A stretch of 64,000 nucleotides of DNA from Mesorhizobium sp. CAU 1732 (GTDB lineage: Bacteria > Pseudomonadota > Alphaproteobacteria > Rhizobiales > Rhizobiaceae). Shown piece by piece: positions 26,103 to 36,969 of this stretch; the stretch's first letter is position 1; each line of letters opens with the position of its first letter. The notes beneath the pieces are model-generated. The model saw nothing but the letters and a program-made list of their open reading frames with translations, had not been told where the DNA came from and did no database searches. The stretch spans positions 1-64,000 of the forward strand of contig NZ_JBDQQR010000003.1 in assembly GCF_039888675.1 (NCBI RefSeq). The letters run 5' to 3'. The position numbers and the translations under genes are program-made.

Positions 26103-26959
26103 TCAGGAGCGGATGCCGCCGACGAGCGGAACCGGCCGCCCGCCGGCACGCAACAGGTCGGACAGGCGATAGACGGGTGGCTCGACCAGCGTTCCGGCAA
26201 GAGACGGTTTGGACAGCACCGCGCCGCTGACCCAGTCCGCGCTGGCGGCGAACGCAGCCGCCGCATGGCCGGCCGTCTCGATCCCCTCGACCATAACCGT
26301 CGCGCCGCGATCCTGCATGCGTTCGATCAGGGACTGGAGGAGTGGGACGGCTTCCGGCTTCGCCGTGACACGCGCCAGCCAACGGCTGTCGAGGACAGCG
26401 AGGTCGGGACGAAGCGCGCGGATCGCCCCGACGGGCGGATAACCGTCGATGCTGCCGCCGACGGCCGTATGCGCGCCCAGCGATTGCAGCGCGAGCAAGA
26501 CGCCGCGCGCACGCTCCACCTGGGTCTCGTTGCCGATATCGATACGGGCGACGATGCGCCGTGGATCGAGCTCGGTATCGGCAAGGACCCTGTTCACAAG
26601 CGCGCCGATCTCGGACGCCGGCAGATCGTCGTCCAGCGAGAGCCGGCTAAGGTCGATGACGTGGTCGACGTCCTCGATGCCGAGATGCAGCAGGTTTCGC
26701 AGGTGAAGCGGAACCTCGAGCCTGTGAACCAGCCGGCGATCGCCGTCGCCGATCTCCCGCAGGAAGATTTGCGTGCGAATCTGCCTGCCATCGCGGAAGA
26801 CCTGCAATTGCGGGCTCACGGCGGCGATGACGAGGCGATCCCCGGCGATCTTGAAGCAGAGATCGAACGCGGTGCGCAGGACGTGATCGCCAACGCTTGC
26901 CGATGCGAGACCAATCTCGTCCAGCGTGATCAGGGTGTCGGGGTCGGAAGGGAAGGTCG

Positions 26960-26963
<4 letters not shown>
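26103..26963 (-). CDS. Degenerate EAL-domain protein
   Basis: The 286-residue protein resembles an EAL domain only in its second half: a DLAVLDSRWLARV strand corresponds to the EAL lysine strand, and ATVMVEGIETAGHAAAA matches the conserved VEGIE motif. The ExLxR substrate motif and the DDFG metal motif are missing, so it should not hydrolyse c-di-GMP. Such proteins act as ligand-binding or protein-interaction modules. The ATG overlaps the stop of the upstream EAL gene by four bases, so the two are co-translated and probably work together. Confidence 0.7.
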
Positions 26964-29290
<2,327 letters not shown>

Positions 29291-29319
29291 GCGGCGCGAA
29301 GGCCACCGGAATATCGATC

Positions 29320-29377
29320 AAAGCCCGGCCCTGCGGTCGGGCTTTTTTCTGAGACTCCGGCAATCGCCGGGCTTTTT
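29320..29377 (+). terminator. Two tandem rho-independent terminators
   Basis: AAAGCCCG...CGGGCTTT followed by six Ts, then CCGGC-aatc-GCCGG followed by five Ts, lie back to back after the aminotransferase stop. Both have stems and T-runs of the classical type. Confidence 0.9.
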
Positions 29378-29446
29378 GTTGTGCATTGTCACATGGGCGT
29401 GCAACCGTGTCGGCTAAACCACCCGGACAATCAGGAGACAATGCCG

Positions 29447-30766
29447 ATGTTGAAACGCATGATGCTGGCGACCGTTGCGGCGGGACTTATGAGTGGTGTC
29501 GTGCTGGCGCAGGAAAACCGCATCGACCTCGTGCGTCCCGACGCACCGGAACTCGCCGTGCAGGGCGATCTGGCAATCGGCGTGCGGACGATCGAGCTGA
29601 ACAATCCCGGCCAGATCGACATCCTCAAGATCGAGGCAGGCAAGGACCTGCCGACCTATGACCGCCCGCTGACCGTCGAGGTCTGGTATCCGGCAGCCGA
29701 TAGCGGGACGCCGTCGCCTTACGAAGGCGTGTTCCTGCGCGATGGCGAGACGCAGGTGACGCTGCATGGCCGCGCGACGCGCGACGCGGAACCCAAGCCG
29801 GCCGCAGAGGGACAAGCCTACCCGCTCGCCATCATTTCGCATGGCTTTCCGGGAAATCGATTCCTGCTCAGTCATTTGGCGGAGAATCTTGCCACGAAGG
29901 GTTACGTCGTCGCGTCGATCGATCACACGGATTCGACATACAACGATCAGGGCGCGTTCGGCTCGACGCTGGTCAACCGCGCGCTCGACCAGAAGTTCGT
30001 GCTGAACGAGATGGCGCGCATGGCCGGCGAGGACGGCAGCTTCCTCTCCGGTCTGGTCGATGCCGGGAACACCGCCATCATCGGCTATTCGATGGGCGGC
30101 TATGGCGCCGTCATCTCGGCCGGCGGCGGCGTGACGCAGACCAGTACGGAGTTCACGTGGGGCGCGCCGGAAAAGACGCTCGCCATCCATCTCGCAGGCT
30201 CGGAGACCTACGCCTCCCTGCCCGACGATCGCGTCAAGGCGGTCGTCGCCTTTGCGCCCTGGGGCATGAACACGGGCTTCTGGGACGCCGAAGGCCTGAA
30301 GGGCATCGACAAGCCGATCTTCTATGTCGCGGGCAATGCGGACGTCACGTCGCTCTACGAAGGCGGCGTCAAAGACCTCTACGACATGAGCGTCAACGCG
30401 CCGGAGCGCTACCTCCTCACCTTCGACAAGGCGAACCACAACGCGGCCGCTCCCATTCCGGCGCCGGTCGAATCGTGGAAGGTGTCCGAAAAGCTCGGCT
30501 GGGCGCCGTTCGACCACTACGCCGATCCCGTGTGGGACACGGTTCGCATGAACAACATCGCCCAGCATTTCGTGACCGCCTTCCTCGCCAGACACCTGAA
30601 GGGCGACGCGGCCATGGCCGACTATCTCGATCTGGTCGAGGATGCCGAGGCAGGCGTCTACGCCAGGAACGAGGACGGCACCGACAAGCCCGAGCACACC
30701 TACTGGAAGGGCTTTGCGGAGCACACCGCGAAGGGCCTCGCCCTCATGCACGCCACGGCGCAGTAG
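29447..30766 (+). CDS. Secreted alpha/beta hydrolase (dienelactone-hydrolase/PAF-acetylhydrolase-like)
   Basis: A signal peptide (MMLATVAAGLMSGVVLA) precedes a domain with PLTVEVWYPAAD, the oxyanion segment IISHGFPGNR and the nucleophile elbow GYSMGGYG. A catalytic aspartate probably lies in FYVAGNADVTS and the histidine in DKANHNAA. The architecture resembles the lipoprotein-associated phospholipase/predicted dienelactone hydrolases. ATG 29447 is preferred because AGGAG lies nine bases before it; ATG 29441 would be too close. It stands alone between terminators. The substrate, an ester or acyl lipid in the periplasm, is unknown. Confidence 0.82.
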   Translation: MLKRMMLATVAAGLMSGVVLAQENRIDLVRPDAPELAVQGDLAIGVRTIELNNPGQIDILKIEAGKDLPTYDRPLTVEVWYPAADSGTPSPYEGVFLRDGETQVTLHGRATRDAEPKPAAEGQAYPLAIISHGFPGNRFLLSHLAENLATKGYVVASIDHTDSTYNDQGAFGSTLVNRALDQKFVLNEMARMAGEDGSFLSGLVDAGNTAIIGYSMGGYGAVISAGGGVTQTSTEFTWGAPEKTLAIHLAGSETYASLPDDRVKAVVAFAPWGMNTGFWDAEGLKGIDKPIFYVAGNADVTSLYEGGVKDLYDMSVNAPERYLLTFDKANHNAAAPIPAPVESWKVSEKLGWAPFDHYADPVWDTVRMNNIAQHFVTAFLARHLKGDAAMADYLDLVEDAEAGVYARNEDGTDKPEHTYWKGFAEHTAKGLALMHATAQ

Positions 30767-30788
30767 CCGCCATCCTCATCCCGACAGC

Positions 30789-30824
30789 GAGGGCGCGATT
30801 TCCCGATCGTGCCCTCAATTTTTT
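30789..30824 (+). terminator. Rho-independent terminator after the hydrolase gene
   Basis: GAGGGC and GCCCTC arms with inner CGAT/ATCG pairing are followed by six Ts. Confidence 0.85.
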
Positions 30825-30890
30825 GCGTTGCACAAACCAGACTTTAAGGCTTGCACGCTAGGTCGGTTCCATGGGCAACGGGGCGCTCCA

Positions 30891-32417
30891 ATGGACATTT
30901 TTTCAAGTATCCGCACGCATAGCCAGCGCGGGTATCACGCGGTGCAGGCGATGCTTGCCGCAGGTGCAGCGGCGACGGGATTGTCGATCGCCCTGGATTG
31001 GCGAATACGTGGAGCAGGCGAGATCGCTTTCGCCGGCATTGCCATCGGGCTGACGGTCTTCTGCATGGTGATCCTGCATCACCTGCGCATGACGCTGCAG
31101 TACAGGCTTAGCCAGGCGGCGATCGCTGAGGAGGGAAATCAGAGGCTCCTCAAGACCGACGCGCTCACCAACGCACTGACCCGGCGCTATTTTCTGGATG
31201 AGTTCCGCATCCGCCTCGGCAATCCGCTGAAGGCGAACACGACGGTGCTGCTGCTTGTCGATTTCGATCATTTCAAGCAGTTGAACGACAGCTACGGCCA
31301 TCCCTTCGGCGATACCGCACTGTGCGAACTCGTCGTGTCGCTTCGCCGGTATTTCCCGCAATCGCTGATCGGCCGGCTGGGCGGCGATGAATTCGCGGTG
31401 CTGCTGGAGAACGACGACGTCGCGATGGTGCGCGAGCGCGCGGCGCAGCTTCTGCACACGCTGCAGGACGGCATCAGCTATGAGGGCCGGCAGATATCGA
31501 TGAGCGCGTCGATCGGGGCGGCTGTCTCCCCCTTCCATGCGTCCCAGTCGAAAGACCTGATGCTGCTCGCCGACACCGCGCTCTACGAAAGCAAGGCCAA
31601 CGGTCGCGGACGCCTGACGATCTTCGACCCCGAGATGCTGTCGGACCAGCGCCATCGCCGGTTCATCGAGCGCGAGTTGCGTGCCGCCATCTACCTCAAC
31701 CAGTTGGAAGTGCACTACCAACCCATCGTCAACGCGGATGGCAAGCCCTATGCCGTGGAGGGTCTCGTTCGCTGGCGTCATCAGGTGCGCGGCTTGATCT
31801 CGCCGGGAGACTTCATCCCCGTGGCGGAGCGCAGCGGCTTGATCGACGAGGTGGGCGCCTGGGTTTTCAAGCGGGCCTGTCTCGACACCGCATCGTTCGA
31901 TGGCCTGCGCATCAGCATCAACGTCTCCGGCAGGCAGCTCAAGAACACCGAGCTGGTCGCGATGTTCGAAAAGACCCTGCGCGAGACGGGGTGCCTGGCC
32001 AGCCAGTTCGTGCTGGAGATCACGGAGACCGCGGCGACGGCCGCCACGCCGGACGTGCTGGCGCGTCTCGACAAGCTGCGCGAAATGGGTTTCCGCATCG
32101 CCCTCGACGATTTCGGCACCGGGCATTGCGGGTTCAATTACCTGAAGACCCTGCCCATCGACAGCATCAAAATCGACCGAAGCTACATCCAGAATCTGGG
32201 AACCGACCATGTCGCCCGCGTCTTCGTCAGCGCGCTGGCCGAGATCGCGCGTGTCCAGAACGTGACGATCGTCGCGGAAGGCGTGGAGACCCAGGAAGAA
32301 TGGGACCTCGCGCGGGCCGCCGGATGCACGCGCTTCCAGGGCTATTTCATCTCGCGTCCGCAGCCCAAGGAGATGCTGGAGCGCGGCGCGCCCACCAAGC
32401 GGCTGGCCGTCGTCTGA
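30891..32417 (+). CDS. Membrane-bound GGDEF-EAL c-di-GMP regulator
   Basis: The 508-residue protein has two N-terminal membrane helices (AMLAAGAAATGLSIALDW; IAFAGIAIGLTVFCMVIL), then a GGDEF domain (about residues 90-250) with an intact RLGGDEFAVLL, and an EAL domain (about 265-500) with VEGLVRW, NVSGRQL, EITETAA, LDDFGTGHCGFNYLKTLPID, IKIDRSYI and VAEGVETQEE. Both catalytic cores look complete, so it could make or break c-di-GMP. No RxxD inhibitory site is obvious. The start follows the conserved N-terminus; the RBS is weak. It lies 3 kb from the paired EAL genes. Confidence 0.9.
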   Translation: MDIFSSIRTHSQRGYHAVQAMLAAGAAATGLSIALDWRIRGAGEIAFAGIAIGLTVFCMVILHHLRMTLQYRLSQAAIAEEGNQRLLKTDALTNALTRRYFLDEFRIRLGNPLKANTTVLLLVDFDHFKQLNDSYGHPFGDTALCELVVSLRRYFPQSLIGRLGGDEFAVLLENDDVAMVRERAAQLLHTLQDGISYEGRQISMSASIGAAVSPFHASQSKDLMLLADTALYESKANGRGRLTIFDPEMLSDQRHRRFIERELRAAIYLNQLEVHYQPIVNADGKPYAVEGLVRWRHQVRGLISPGDFIPVAERSGLIDEVGAWVFKRACLDTASFDGLRISINVSGRQLKNTELVAMFEKTLRETGCLASQFVLEITETAATAATPDVLARLDKLREMGFRIALDDFGTGHCGFNYLKTLPIDSIKIDRSYIQNLGTDHVARVFVSALAEIARVQNVTIVAEGVETQEEWDLARAAGCTRFQGYFISRPQPKEMLERGAPTKRLAVV

Positions 32418-32421
32418 TTGC

Positions 32422-33237
32422 TCAGTCGCTGTCGTCGGGTATCTTCAGAAGATGCCCGCACGCCTTGCAGTGGACGGCATCGACGTCGTGACGCTGGAGC
32501 GCGCATTGCGGGCATGGGAAGAACACCTTGTGCGGCCGGAACAGGGACTGCGCCAACCGCACGAACAGCGAGATGCCGACGATCATCGTGACGATCGAGG
32601 TGAGCTTTCCCCAGACGCCGGGCAGCACGATGTCGCCGAAGCCTGTCGTCGTTACGGTCGCGACCGTGAAATAGAGCGCGTCGACATAGGCATCGAAGCC
32701 GGCACCCGTGCGGAAGAAGAACGTATAGACGAAGCCGGTGATGACGAAGAGGAACGTCAAAAGGTTCATCACCGCATGAACCGTGTCGCGCCACTCTCCG
32801 AAACCGTGTCTCTCGAGCGGTCGCCACAGCGTGCCGCTGCGTGACAGCGACCAGAGCCGCAGGATGCGCAGGAAGCCGAGATTGGCGAGCGACTGCGGGA
32901 AGAGCAGCGTCACCAGGATGAAGATGTCGACCAGAACGGTGACCTGCCGGACCCATCGCGAGATGTCGGTCGAGGCGAGCGCACGCGCGGTGAGGTCCGC
33001 GGCAAGCAGCGCGGCGACGGTGTAGTCGATCCAGAGGAAGGATGGTCGCTCGATGAGGATCGGGGTGGCGATGAAGAACGCGATGATCGCCAAATCCACA
33101 ATCGTGACCGCGAGCTGAAACCGCAGCGCGGCCTTCGACTGCCCGTGATACAGGCGCCGCAGCCTGTCGCGGATCAACGCGAGACCGATCAGGGGTTCTT
33201 GTTCTTCGTCCGCCGCAGCACTCATCGATACTCGCAT
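32422..33237 (-). CDS. Voltage-gated-like potassium channel with C-terminal zinc ribbon
   Basis: About six membrane helices are visible. The fourth resembles a voltage sensor (LANLGFLRILRLWSLSRSG with regularly spaced arginines). A pore region with selectivity filter TTGFGD, a variant of TVGYGD, lies between the last two helices (VATVTTTGFGDIVLPG). The cytoplasmic tail carries two CxxC pairs (CPQC ... CKAC), a probable zinc ribbon, not the usual RCK or cyclic-nucleotide domain. The gene is convergent with the GGDEF-EAL gene, four bases apart. ATG 33225 is an alternative start. K+ selectivity is inferred from the filter. Confidence 0.82.
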   Translation of the reverse strand: MRVSMSAAADEEQEPLIGLALIRDRLRRLYHGQSKAALRFQLAVTIVDLAIIAFFIATPILIERPSFLWIDYTVAALLAADLTARALASTDISRWVRQVTVLVDIFILVTLLFPQSLANLGFLRILRLWSLSRSGTLWRPLERHGFGEWRDTVHAVMNLLTFLFVITGFVYTFFFRTGAGFDAYVDALYFTVATVTTTGFGDIVLPGVWGKLTSIVTMIVGISLFVRLAQSLFRPHKVFFPCPQCALQRHDVDAVHCKACGHLLKIPDDSD

Positions 33238-33426
33238 AGCCGTACCGCTCGACGGCGTCCAGCAGATGCGAATCCGGAACCCTCCCCCGCGTGTCACCCC
33301 TTGCCCTCGTGGCATCTCCATGTGACGATGCGTCAGGCCCCGCACGGCCGCAGAGCCGTCAACGGCCTGCGACGGCCGATGGCCGGCCGCCGCTCATGAG
33401 GAAACGCGTGAGAGGAGGCAGTTATC

Positions 33427-35478
33427 ATGGGTAAAAGAGCCGGAGACCGACGCAAGGGACCGAAATGCGTCGCCATCGTCGGTCCCTTCGCGAGCGGAAA
33501 GACCACGCTTCTTGAAGCACTCCTGGCGCGAACCGGCGCCATCCCGAGGCAGAACCCCGTGTCGTCGGGCAGTACGGTCGGCGACCATGCCCCCGAGGCG
33601 CGCGCCCACCAGATGAGCGTCGAAGCGACCTTCGCCACCACGCAGTTCATGGGCGAGAGCATCACCTTCGTCGATTGTCCCGGATCGGTCGAGTTCGCCT
33701 TCGAGGCGCAGTCCATCCTCGCCGCATGCGACCTTGCGATCGTCGTGGCCGAAACCGACGAGAAGAAGTTCCCGGCATTGCAGCTCATCATGCGCCAGCT
33801 CGACGGGATGGGCGTGCCGCGCATGCTGTTCCTGAACAAGATCGACCGTGCGACCGCAGGCGTTCGCGATACGCTGAAGCTGCTGCAGCCGGCGAGTTCG
33901 ACGCCGCTTCTGCTGCGCCAGATCCCCCTGCGCAACAACGGCATCGTCGTCGGTTCGATCGATCTGGCATTGGAGCGCGCCTACATCTACCGCGAGCATG
34001 CCGAAAGCACCGTGGCCGACATCCCCGACGACGAGAAGGCGCGCGAGATCGAGGCGCGCTTTTCCATGCTGGAGGGCCTGGCCGATCATGACGACGCGCT
34101 GATGGAACAGCTTCTGGAAGAAATCGAGCCGCCCAAGGATGCCGTGTTCGACGATCTGTCTGCGGATCTGCGCGACGGCGCGATCACGCCCGTGCTGATC
34201 GGCTCCGCGGAAAAAGGCAACGGCGTTCTGCGTCTCCTGAAGGCGATCCGCCACGACGCGCCGGATGTCGAGGCGACGCGCGCAAGGCTGGGCGTCGCGC
34301 CGGGCGGAAAGACGCTGCACGTGATGAAGACGGTCCACACCGCCCATGGCGGCAAGCTGTCGGTGGCGCGGGTGCTCTCCGGCACGATCGCCGATGCCAC
34401 CGAACTCTTCGCGTCGAGCGGTGCGTCCGGCAAAGTGTCCGGTCTCTATCGCATGCTCGGGAAGGATCAGACCAAGATCCAGTCGGCCGAAGAAGGCGAA
34501 ACCGTCGCGCTCGGCAAGCTCGACGATGTGGCGACGGGGGACACGCTGTCCACGTCGAAGAACCCGGCTGCGCTGACGGCTTTGCAGGTGTCCCCGCCCG
34601 TCTATACGCTCGCGCTGCGCTCCCGCGAGCGCAAGGACGACGTCAAGCTCTCGGCTGGTCTCCAGAAACTGCTGCAGGAAGACCCGTCCCTCTCCATGGA
34701 GCAGAACCAGGACACCGGCGAGACGATCATTTCCGGTCACGGCGAGATGCATCTGCGCGTCACGGCCGAGCGGCTGGAAAACAAGTACCAGATCGCCATC
34801 GACCAGCACCCGCCGCAGGTGCCCTATCGCGAGACGATCCGCAAATCGATGACCCAGCGCGGCCGGCACAAGAAGCAGTCGGGCGGTCATGGTCAGTTCG
34901 GCGACGTCGTGCTCGACATCAAGCCCCTGCCACGCGGCGCAGGCTTCGAATTTACCGACACGATCACGGGTGGCGTTGTGCCCAAGCAGTACATCCCGTC
35001 CGTCGAGGCGGGCGTGCGCAGCTACCTCAAGGCCGGCCCGCTCGGATTTCCGGTATCCGACATAGCGGTCAACCTCGCGGACGGCTCGTTCCACTCCGTC
35101 GACTCATCCGACATGGCATTCCAGATGGCCGCGCGGATCGGAATGAAGGAGGGCATGGCGGCGTGTTCGCCGGTGCTTTTGGAACCGATCCTCAAGGTGG
35201 ACATCTACACGCCGTCGGAAGCCACAGCGAAAGTGACGGCGCTGGTGCCGCAGCGCCGGGGTCAAATCCTCGGCTTCGATGCCAGACCCGGCTGGCCTGG
35301 CTGGGACGTCGTCGAGGCCACGATGCCCCAGGCTGAAATCGGCAATCTGATCGTGGAGCTTCGATCAGTGACCGCAGGCGTGGCGACCTACACGGCCGCA
35401 TTCGACCACATGGCGGAACTGACGGGCCGCCAGGCAGACGACGTCATGAACGCACACGGCAAGGCGGCGGCAGCCTGA
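33427..35478 (+). CDS. EF-G-like translational GTPase paralogue
   Basis: At 683 residues it has the five-domain EF-G layout: GTPase domain with P-loop GPFASGKTT (residues 19-27), G3 motif DCPGSVEF (83-90) and NKID (137-140), then EF-G domains II-V (GHGEMHLRVTAERLE in domain III, GGHGQFGDVVLDI and VPKQYIPSVEAGVRSYL in domain IV). In canonical EF-G the G3 motif is DTPGH; here the catalytic histidine is serine. It lies apart from the str operon. This is the second, less conserved EF-G group of alphaproteobacteria. Whether it translocates ribosomes is unclear; impaired or altered hydrolysis is inferred from the missing histidine. Confidence 0.87.
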   Translation: MGKRAGDRRKGPKCVAIVGPFASGKTTLLEALLARTGAIPRQNPVSSGSTVGDHAPEARAHQMSVEATFATTQFMGESITFVDCPGSVEFAFEAQSILAACDLAIVVAETDEKKFPALQLIMRQLDGMGVPRMLFLNKIDRATAGVRDTLKLLQPASSTPLLLRQIPLRNNGIVVGSIDLALERAYIYREHAESTVADIPDDEKAREIEARFSMLEGLADHDDALMEQLLEEIEPPKDAVFDDLSADLRDGAITPVLIGSAEKGNGVLRLLKAIRHDAPDVEATRARLGVAPGGKTLHVMKTVHTAHGGKLSVARVLSGTIADATELFASSGASGKVSGLYRMLGKDQTKIQSAEEGETVALGKLDDVATGDTLSTSKNPAALTALQVSPPVYTLALRSRERKDDVKLSAGLQKLLQEDPSLSMEQNQDTGETIISGHGEMHLRVTAERLENKYQIAIDQHPPQVPYRETIRKSMTQRGRHKKQSGGHGQFGDVVLDIKPLPRGAGFEFTDTITGGVVPKQYIPSVEAGVRSYLKAGPLGFPVSDIAVNLADGSFHSVDSSDMAFQMAARIGMKEGMAACSPVLLEPILKVDIYTPSEATAKVTALVPQRRGQILGFDARPGWPGWDVVEATMPQAEIGNLIVELRSVTAGVATYTAAFDHMAELTGRQADDVMNAHGKAAAA

Positions 35479-35494
35479 AGCATCTGGAAAAGGA

Positions 35495-35529
35495 AACGGC
35501 GTCAGGTCTTGGGTCTGACGCCGTTTTCT
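35495..35529 (+). terminator. Rho-independent terminator after the EF-G-like gene
   Basis: AACGGCGTCAG and CTGACGCCGTT are perfect inverse arms of eleven bases, followed by a T-rich run. From here to 35790 no gene or further structure was seen. Confidence 0.9.
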
Positions 35530-35789
35530 CGCAGACCATAATCGTTGTCCGATCTATGACAGGTCCGCCGCATCGACCGGGATCGCAACCGGTTCTTATA
35601 AGTGGGACGCGGCCTGACAGCTTGGGCGTGCGTCGGATGCCCCCATCCGCCACAGGCCGGCGCATCGCCGCGTCCTTGGACAGCGCTACCCGCCTGCACG
35701 CGTCTGCGAAAGGTGAGCAAGGGTTACACGTCACCGTTACGCGGCGGATAAAAGCTGCTTTCTGCGGCGGCGGGGAAGACCAGGGGCCC

Positions 35790-35926
35790 AAAAAGAAAAA
35801 AGCCGGATCTGAAAGACCCGGCTGAGTTATTGGAAGTGCCGTAAGGCAAACCTCCAGAGGGGAACACTCGCGGGCGCTAATGGGAGGAGGAACGCGCCCG
35901 GGAGATGATTAGGATATGGGCTCTTC
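35790..35926 (-). ncRNA. Candidate small RNA with CCUCCUCCC loop (alpha-r14/NfeR1-like)
   Basis: On the minus strand, a TTATAT -10-like box (35938-35933) precedes a region with three hairpins. The first has a perfect seven-base stem (CGGGCGC/GCGCCCG) presenting CCUCCUCCC in its 16-base loop. The second pairs AGTG with CACT around CCCCTCTGGAGG. The third is a G+C-rich stem (AGCCGG...CCGGCT) followed by a T-run (TTTTTTCTTTT), a classical terminator. CCUCCUCCC anti-Shine-Dalgarno loops are the hallmark of the rhizobial alpha-r14 sRNAs, which bind ribosome-binding sites of transporter mRNAs. The locus is non-coding, downstream of the LsrB/VtlR-like gene. Family membership is inferred. Confidence 0.6.
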
Positions 35927-36025
35927 TTGCTCATATAACAAGCATTCTTGTTGCATTGCACCCATGCGGGGATTGCATGGCTTATTCCCAATGCACAGTG
36001 ATGCATCAAGAGGCAGGAAGCGCCC

Positions 36026-36922
36026 TCAATATGACCAGCTTCGTGCCTTCGCGATCAGGAAGTCGCGAAAGACGTGAAGTTTGACCTGGTTCTTCATCGC
36101 GTCCGGATAGCAGAAATAGGTGTCGAACGACGGCACCTCGGTCTCCGGCATCAGTTGCACGAGGCCGGCTTCCTTCTCCACCATGTAGTCGGGAAGCATG
36201 GCTATCCCCGCGCCCCGCTGTACTGCGGCCTTGATCGACATGATGTTGTTGATCTGTAGCGTCGCGGATCGCTTCGACCCTTCCGGCCGGCCGGCTGTCT
36301 CGAGCCAGTTCATGTCGGCGAGGTGGATCGGCACCGGCTCGCCGAACGTCACGATGCGGTGGTTGTCGAGGTCCTCGATGGTCCGGGGCTTGCCGTGCTT
36401 GTTCACGTAGGACGGCGATGCGTAGAGGTGGAAGTGCACCGTGAACAGGCGGCGCTGGATCAGGTCCGGCTGCTGTGGCTGGCGCAGCCGTATCGCGCAA
36501 TCGGCCTGGCGAAGCGTCAGGTCGAGTTCCTCGTTCGCCAGAAGCAATTGAAGCTGGATTTCCGGGTAGAGATCGAGAAATTCCTGCACGCGCTCAGTGA
36601 GCCAGCCCGACCCGAGGCCAACGGTCGTCGTGACCCGCAGCGGCCCGGACGGCCGATCCTTTGCCTCGGTGAGCCGCATGCGCACGCTCTCGAGCTTCAT
36701 CAGCACTTCGTGCGCCGTCTGGTAGAGCATCTCGCCCTGCTCGGTCAGCACCAACCCGCGCGCATGCCGATGGAAGAGCGCGACCCCGACATCCTGCTCG
36801 AGCGCGCTGACCTGCCGGGAGATGGCGGATTGGGACAGGCGCAGTGCTTCGGCGGCATGGGTAAACGACCCAGCCTCGGCGGCCGCGTGAAACACGCGCA
36901 GCTTGTCCCAGTCGAGAGCCAT
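36026..36922 (-). CDS. lsrB: LysR-family regulator, LsrB/VtlR-like
   Basis: The 298-residue protein begins DWDKLRVFHAAAEAGSFTHA with the helix-turn-helix LSQSAISRQVSALEQDVG, followed by the LysR effector domain (PLRVTTTVGLGSGWLTERV ...). This sequence and the position directly beside trxB correspond to LsrB of Sinorhizobium and VtlR of Brucella, regulators of oxidative stress, LPS and small-RNA genes needed for host interaction. A cysteine in the N-terminal half of the effector domain (DCAIRLRQ) could be redox-sensitive. It starts 47 bases after trxB on the same strand and may share its transcript. A candidate sRNA follows it. Confidence 0.85.
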   Translation of the reverse strand: MALDWDKLRVFHAAAEAGSFTHAAEALRLSQSAISRQVSALEQDVGVALFHRHARGLVLTEQGEMLYQTAHEVLMKLESVRMRLTEAKDRPSGPLRVTTTVGLGSGWLTERVQEFLDLYPEIQLQLLLANEELDLTLRQADCAIRLRQPQQPDLIQRRLFTVHFHLYASPSYVNKHGKPRTIEDLDNHRIVTFGEPVPIHLADMNWLETAGRPEGSKRSATLQINNIMSIKAAVQRGAGIAMLPDYMVEKEAGLVQLMPETEVPSFDTYFCYPDAMKNQVKLHVFRDFLIAKARSWSY

Positions 36923-36969
36923 GACGAATGCTTCCCTCTCTCGCCCGCGACACCTGTCGCGAGCGCGCT

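Noticed and set aside
33394..35094. Minus-strand open frame of about 566 codons across the EF-G-like gene
   Set aside because: Antisense shadow with no domain and no RBS, over a clear GTPase.
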